From: DATDOY01 sp035293045
Lineage (GTDB): Bacteria; Actinomycetota; Acidimicrobiia; IMCC26256; JACPCJ01
Direction of reading: 5' to 3'
NCBI GenBank assembly: GCA_035293045.1
Contig: DATDOY010000248.1
Location: 1 to 42,842, forward strand
DNA length: 42,842 nt
Below are positions 39,590 through 42,842 of this stretch, one piece after another. Position 1 is the first letter of the stretch. Each line of letters starts with the position of its first letter. The position numbers and the translations under genes were made by a program. A model generated the notes under the pieces. The model did not search any database. It was not told where the DNA came from and was given only the letters and a program-made list of their open reading frames with translations.

Positions 39590-40051
39590 TCAGGCGCCAC
39601 GATCGACGGGATCGACGCCGATCTGGCGGAGCTCGTCGAGCAGCACGCCGATTTCGGTCAGGCGTGTTTCGATCCGATCCACGTACGACTCCGGCGTGCC
39701 GGCGGGCATCTCGTCGTCGACCGGCAGCTCGCGCAGGACGGCATCGGCGAAGTCGAGCTGCCCTTCAGGCACCGCGACCACCGCCAGCCCACCTCGCCGA
39801 GGGTCGCTCCACAGCGTCGACACCTCGACGTCGGCGTCCACGAGCCGGCGCACGATCATCGCTGTCGCGAGCAGCGGCCAGGCGCCCAACTCGGCGTAGC
39901 CGCTTGGGAGGCCTTCGGCGGCGTACTCCGGTTGGGTGGCCCGCTCGTCGCGCGGTCCGGCGACGAGGGCGACCCGGCAGTCGGAGCACACCACCGACCC
40001 GGCCACGTACTCATCGCCGCAACTCGGACAGTGCAGGGTCGAAGCGCTCAT
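39590..40051 (-). CDS. Zinc-ribbon protein of unknown function
   Basis: A 153-residue protein. The N-terminus holds a zinc-ribbon, LHCPSCGDEY and VCSDCRVAL. The remainder is a compact alpha/beta region (about 55-110) containing LLATAMIVRRLVDADVEVSTLW and GGLAVVAVPEGQLDFADAVLREL. This resembles the DUF2007-type signal-transducing domain often found with a zinc ribbon (inference). A C-terminal helix follows. The ATG at 40051 directly precedes SASTLHCPSCG and lies 8 nt after a TAGACT box; an upstream in-frame ATG at 40084 adds 11 residues and would run into the promoter. It is divergent from rimO. Confidence 0.75.
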   Translation of the reverse strand: MSASTLHCPSCGDEYVAGSVVCSDCRVALVAGPRDERATQPEYAAEGLPSGYAELGAWPLLATAMIVRRLVDADVEVSTLWSDPRRGGLAVVAVPEGQLDFADAVLRELPVDDEMPAGTPESYVDRIETRLTEIGVLLDELRQIGVDPVDRGA

Positions 40052-40059
40052 GGCCGCCG

Positions 40060-40065
40060 AGTCTA
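40060..40065 (-). promoter_or_regulatory. -10 box TAGACT of the zinc-ribbon gene
   Basis: TAGACT on the minus strand lies 8 nt before the chosen ATG, close to the leaderless layout of neighbouring genes. No Shine-Dalgarno is visible. Confidence 0.4.
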
Positions 40066-40119
40066 CGAGGCGCCCTTCGGCCATGTTCCCCGCTCTGAAG
40101 GCCGCCGCGGCCGGGCCGG

Positions 40120-40125
40120 TAACCT
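40120..40125 (+). promoter_or_regulatory. -10 box TAACCT, leaderless promoter of rimO
   Basis: TAACCT is followed by six bases and the rimO GTG. A weak CTGAAG (40095-40100) lies 19 bp upstream. Confidence 0.55.
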
Positions 40126-40131
40126 TCGTCT

Positions 40132-41484
40132 GTGCCCACCTTCTACCTGACGACCCTCGGCTGCCCGAAGAACGCCGTGGATTCGGAGAAGCTGGCCGCG
40201 TCGCTCCTCGCCGACGGTGTCGAAGCCACCGATGCGATCGAGGACGCCGACCTCGTGGTGCTCAACACCTGTGCGTTCGTGGAGGCGGCGAGGCAGGAGT
40301 CCATCGACACGGCGCTCGCCCTCGCCGACGCTCGGCGTCCCGGCGCCCGCCTCGTGCTCACCGGATGCATGGCCGAGCGCTACGGGCAGGAGCTGGCCGA
40401 GGCGCTTCCCGAGGCGGACGCTGTCGTCGGGTTCGCGGGCGAGGCGTCGCTCGCTCCCATGTTCTTCGCCGAGGCGTCGGCCGAGGTGGCCGTGGCGGCG
40501 CCCAAGCGCAAGCCCGTCGGCGTGGCCGACCTGCTTGACCTCCCACGGCGCGCCCCCCGCCATCCCTGGGCCTACCTCAAGGTCGCGGAGGGGTGCGATC
40601 GCACGTGCGCCTTCTGCGCCATTCCGCACTTCCGCGGGAAGCAGGTATCCCGCAGTCCCGAGAACGTCGAGAGCGAGGCGGCGTCGCTCGTTGAGCAGGG
40701 CGTGGTCGAGCTCGTCCTTGTCGCCCAGGACGTCGCCAGCTACGGCCGCGACGTGGGCGCGGCAGGCTCGCTGGCGCCCCTCATGCGGCGGCTCGACCGC
40801 CTCGGAGATCAGGGCTTGGCCCGGCAGCGCCTCCTGTATCTCTACCCGTCTGAGGTGCGCGGCGATTTGCTCGACACCATGTGCGAGTTGGAGACGACCG
40901 TCCCCTACTTCGACTTTTCACTCCAGCACGCCTCCGGGCCGCTGATCCGGCGCATGAAGCGGTGGGGGAGCGGCGAGAAGTTTCTCGCGATGATCGAAGC
41001 CATTCGATCCCGCCGGCCGGAGGCGGCGTTCCGATCGAGCTTCATCGTGGGCTTCCCGGGGGAAACTGAGGACGATCACGACCGGCTGCTGGCGTTCCTC
41101 GAGGAGGCGGAGCTGGACTGGGGCGGGTTCTTCGCCTTCTCTCGCGAGGACGCCACCGCAGCGGCGGCCATGGCCGACGAGATCGGCGCCCCGTCGGCCG
41201 ATCTGGTCTCGCAGCGCATCTCCGAACTGACGGCGGTGCAGGACCGCATCACCCAGGCGCGTCGCCATGACCTCGTGGGCGCGACGGTCGACGTGCTGGT
41301 CGACGAGGTGTCGCGGGAACGAGCGGTCGGGCGCACGCACCGTGAGGCGCCCGAAATCGACGGCGTCGTCGAGATGGCTCCGGACCCCAGGCTCACGCCG
41401 GGCGTGATCGTGCCCGCGGTCGTGACGGCGGTGACGGGCCCGGACGTGGAGGCGGCGCCGGTGCCCCGAGCCAGGGCGTCGTGA
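40132..41484 (+). CDS. rimO: Ribosomal protein S12 methylthiotransferase RimO
   Basis: A 450-residue radical-SAM enzyme that adds a methylthio group to an Asp of ribosomal protein S12. The N-terminal domain (about 1-110) carries the auxiliary-cluster cysteines C11 (LGCPKNAVDSE), C47 (NTCAFV) and C79 (TGCM). The radical-SAM motif CDRTCAFCAIP uses C155, C159 and C162, and SFIVGFPGETEDDH follows. A TRAM domain (about 370-445) ends the protein. The LGCPKN start and GCDRTC spacing distinguish it from MiaB. The GTG is supported by a leaderless promoter. Its stop overlaps the pgsA GTG by 4 nt. Confidence 0.95.
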   Translation: MPTFYLTTLGCPKNAVDSEKLAASLLADGVEATDAIEDADLVVLNTCAFVEAARQESIDTALALADARRPGARLVLTGCMAERYGQELAEALPEADAVVGFAGEASLAPMFFAEASAEVAVAAPKRKPVGVADLLDLPRRAPRHPWAYLKVAEGCDRTCAFCAIPHFRGKQVSRSPENVESEAASLVEQGVVELVLVAQDVASYGRDVGAAGSLAPLMRRLDRLGDQGLARQRLLYLYPSEVRGDLLDTMCELETTVPYFDFSLQHASGPLIRRMKRWGSGEKFLAMIEAIRSRRPEAAFRSSFIVGFPGETEDDHDRLLAFLEEAELDWGGFFAFSREDATAAAAMADEIGAPSADLVSQRISELTAVQDRITQARRHDLVGATVDVLVDEVSRERAVGRTHREAPEIDGVVEMAPDPRLTPGVIVPAVVTAVTGPDVEAAPVPRARAS

Positions 41485-42137
41485 CGGCCCCGCTCAGCGC
41501 GCCGCCGCCGGATCCGGGTGACCCGCAGGCGCAGTCCGGAGGGGCAGGGGAGTTCGGGGTGAGGTCCGTCAAGCCGCGGTTCGGACCGAGCGCCCTCGCC
41601 ACGACCGCCAACATCATCACCCTCGCTCGATTGGTGCTCGGCGTGCCCTTCCTCGTGTTCGTCGCCGCGGCGGGCCCGTCGTGGCCCGCGTTGGGCGGTT
41701 GGGTCGTCCTCTCGATGTCCGACTGGTACGACGGCGTGCTGGCCCGCCGCGAAGGCGTGACCCGGTCGGGCGCGTTCCTCGATCCGCTCGCCGACAAGGT
41801 GATCACGACGGGCGGCTTCGTGGCGCTGGCGATCGACGGCGTGTATCACTGGGCTCCGGTCGCGCTGATCGGCGTTCGCGAAGTGTTGGTCTCGGTCCAC
41901 CGCACCCTCCTCGGCCGGAGAGGGGTGTCGGTTCCCGCCCGTCCACTCGGCAAATACAAGACGGTCGTCCAGCTCGTCACCGTGGGTTGGGCCCTGTTGC
42001 CGCTCACCAGTGATGTCGGCTGGCTCGTGCAGGGTTTCCTCGGGCTGGCGGTTGTCCTCACCCTCGTCTCGGGTTTCGACCTGCTCGTCAAGGGCGCGGC
42101 CCGTCACGCCGAGGCGATCCGGGAGGCGGAAGGGTGA
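41481..42137 (+). CDS. pgsA: CDP-diacylglycerol-glycerol-3-phosphate phosphatidyltransferase-like protein
   Basis: A 218-residue CDP-alcohol phosphatidyltransferase. A Pro/Gly-rich N-terminus (about 1-38) precedes several hydrophobic helices. The family motif is complete: D-x2-DG-x2-AR-x8-G-x3-D-x3-D, read from SDWYDGVLARREG and SGAFLDPLADK. The lipid phosphatidylglycerophosphate is the expected product, based on the rimO-pgsA-cinA order; another CDP-alcohol acceptor cannot be excluded. The GTG start overlaps the rimO stop, and its stop overlaps the cinA GTG, so the three are coupled. Confidence 0.88.
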   Translation: MTAPLSAPPPDPGDPQAQSGGAGEFGVRSVKPRFGPSALATTANIITLARLVLGVPFLVFVAAAGPSWPALGGWVVLSMSDWYDGVLARREGVTRSGAFLDPLADKVITTGGFVALAIDGVYHWAPVALIGVREVLVSVHRTLLGRRGVSVPARPLGKYKTVVQLVTVGWALLPLTSDVGWLVQGFLGLAVVLTLVSGFDLLVKGAARHAEAIREAEG

Positions 42138-42842
42138 GGTGCGACGTCCTCGCGGTCGGCACCGAACTCCTGTTGGGCCAGATCGTCGACACGAACAGCG
42201 CCTGGATCGGCGAGACCCTGGCTAAGGCCGGCGTGGAGACCTATCGGCACACGCGTGTCGGCGACAACCGCGAGCGCCTCGTCGACGCCATCCGTTCGAT
42301 GCTGGCGCAGACGGACGCACTGATCATCTGTGGCGGCTTGGGGCCGACGCCCGATGACCTCACCCGCGAGGCGCTCGCGGAGGTCATGGGCGTCCCGCTC
42401 GAGCGCGACCCGGAGATCGTCGAGTTCATCCGTGGGCTCTTCGGTTCGCGAGGCCGGGAGATGTCGGCCAACAACGAGCAGCAGGCCGACGTGCCGGTCG
42501 GGGCGAGGGTCATCCCGAACCCGATCGGGACGGCCCCCGGCCTGCTGTGCCCGATCGGCCACAAGGTGGTCTACGCGGTGCCCGGCGTGCCCTACGAGAT
42601 GCAGCTCTTGGTGAACGAAAGCGTGATCCCGGACCTGCTCGAGCGCTCGGGTGAGCAGGCGACGATTCGGTCGCGGACGCTCAAGACGTGGGGCGTCGCT
42701 GAGTCGACGCTCGCCGAGATGATCGGGGCGCGTGTCGACGTGCAGACCAACCCGACCATCGCCTTTCTGGCACGGGGGATCGAGGGCATCGGAGTGCGGA
42801 TCACCGCCAAGGCGGCGACCGAGGCGGAGGCCGCGAGCCTGC
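42134..42842 (+). CDS. cinA: CinA family protein (partial, 3' end outside window)
   Basis: The first 236 codons of a CinA homologue. The N-terminal MoCF (COG1058) domain shows AVGTELLLGQIVDTNSAWI, ICGGLGPTPDDLTREAL and YAVPGVPYEMQ. This domain acts as an ADP-ribose (or NMN-related) pyrophosphatase in studied homologues. The C-terminal NMN deamidase domain, if present, lies beyond the edge. The GTG at 42134 overlaps the pgsA stop and has a GGAGG about 8 nt upstream. In Actinobacteria recA is often downstream, but that lies outside the window. Confidence 0.93.
   Translation, partial: MRCDVLAVGTELLLGQIVDTNSAWIGETLAKAGVETYRHTRVGDNRERLVDAIRSMLAQTDALIICGGLGPTPDDLTREALAEVMGVPLERDPEIVEFIRGLFGSRGREMSANNEQQADVPVGARVIPNPIGTAPGLLCPIGHKVVYAVPGVPYEMQLLVNESVIPDLLERSGEQATIRSRTLKTWGVAESTLAEMIGARVDVQTNPTIAFLARGIEGIGVRITAKAATEAEAASL

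Overview
The window is one chromosomal segment of a high-GC actinobacterium, most likely class Acidimicrobiia. That placement is an inference. It rests on the actinobacterial gene order (rimP-nusA-rnpM-infB, rbfA, truB, ribF, rpsO-pnp, dapB, rnj, ftsK, rimO-pgsA-cinA), a short archaeal-type prolyl-tRNA synthetase, DUF6458 and DUF5679 proteins, and many leaderless TANNNT promoters. I see no insertion sequence, prophage, CRISPR array, rRNA or tRNA. It reads as core genome with small accessory insertions.

Layout. 1-5.3 kb (minus strand): a partial ferritin-like gene, a DUF6458 membrane protein, a single-domain response regulator, the sulfate-assimilation pair cysH and sir, then proS. 5.3-10.5 kb (plus): rimP-nusA-rnpM-infB behind a leader holding an intrinsic terminator. 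10.5-15.6 kb: a block that splits infB from DUF503/rbfA. It holds a KimA-like K+ importer with an added OB-fold, a divergent overlapping pair of RCK (TrkA-like) proteins, and an unknown membrane-anchored protein. 15.7-24.6 kb (plus): DUF503, rbfA, nrnA, truB, ribF, rpsO, pnp (with an RGG-rich tail), an M16 peptidase and dapB. 24.8-28.7 kb: two TetR regulators, a ferritin-like diiron protein, and an alpha/beta-hydrolase-cyclase fusion on the minus strand. 28.9-30.5 kb: RNase J. 30.6-36 kb: a signalling cluster of exported protein, sensor kinase and HD-GYP protein (translationally coupled), a convergent single-domain response regulator, and a membrane-anchored CAP protein. 36.1-42.8 kb: ftsK, small hypotheticals, rimO, pgsA and the start of cinA.

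How the parts work together. The backbone is an RNA and translation set: transcription factor NusA, initiation factor IF2, ribosome assembly (RimP, RbfA, S15), tRNA and protein modification (TruB, RimO), and RNA decay (NrnA, PNPase, RNase J). The accessory blocks supply K+ homeostasis, sulfur assimilation and signalling.

Main observations: (1) about nine genes have a TANNNT box 6 to 8 nt before the start codon, which implies leaderless mRNAs; (2) two near-identical 47-bp palindromes sit just upstream of dapB and rnj; (3) a perfect 17-bp palindrome lies inside the promoter of the second tetR, and a doubled palindrome precedes the diiron gene; (4) the exported-protein/kinase/HD-GYP operon has a pseudo-receiver whose phospho-acceptor Asp is Glu; (5) the cyclase carries a hydrolase domain lacking its nucleophile; (6) KimA has an OB-fold fusion and PNPase an RGG tail.
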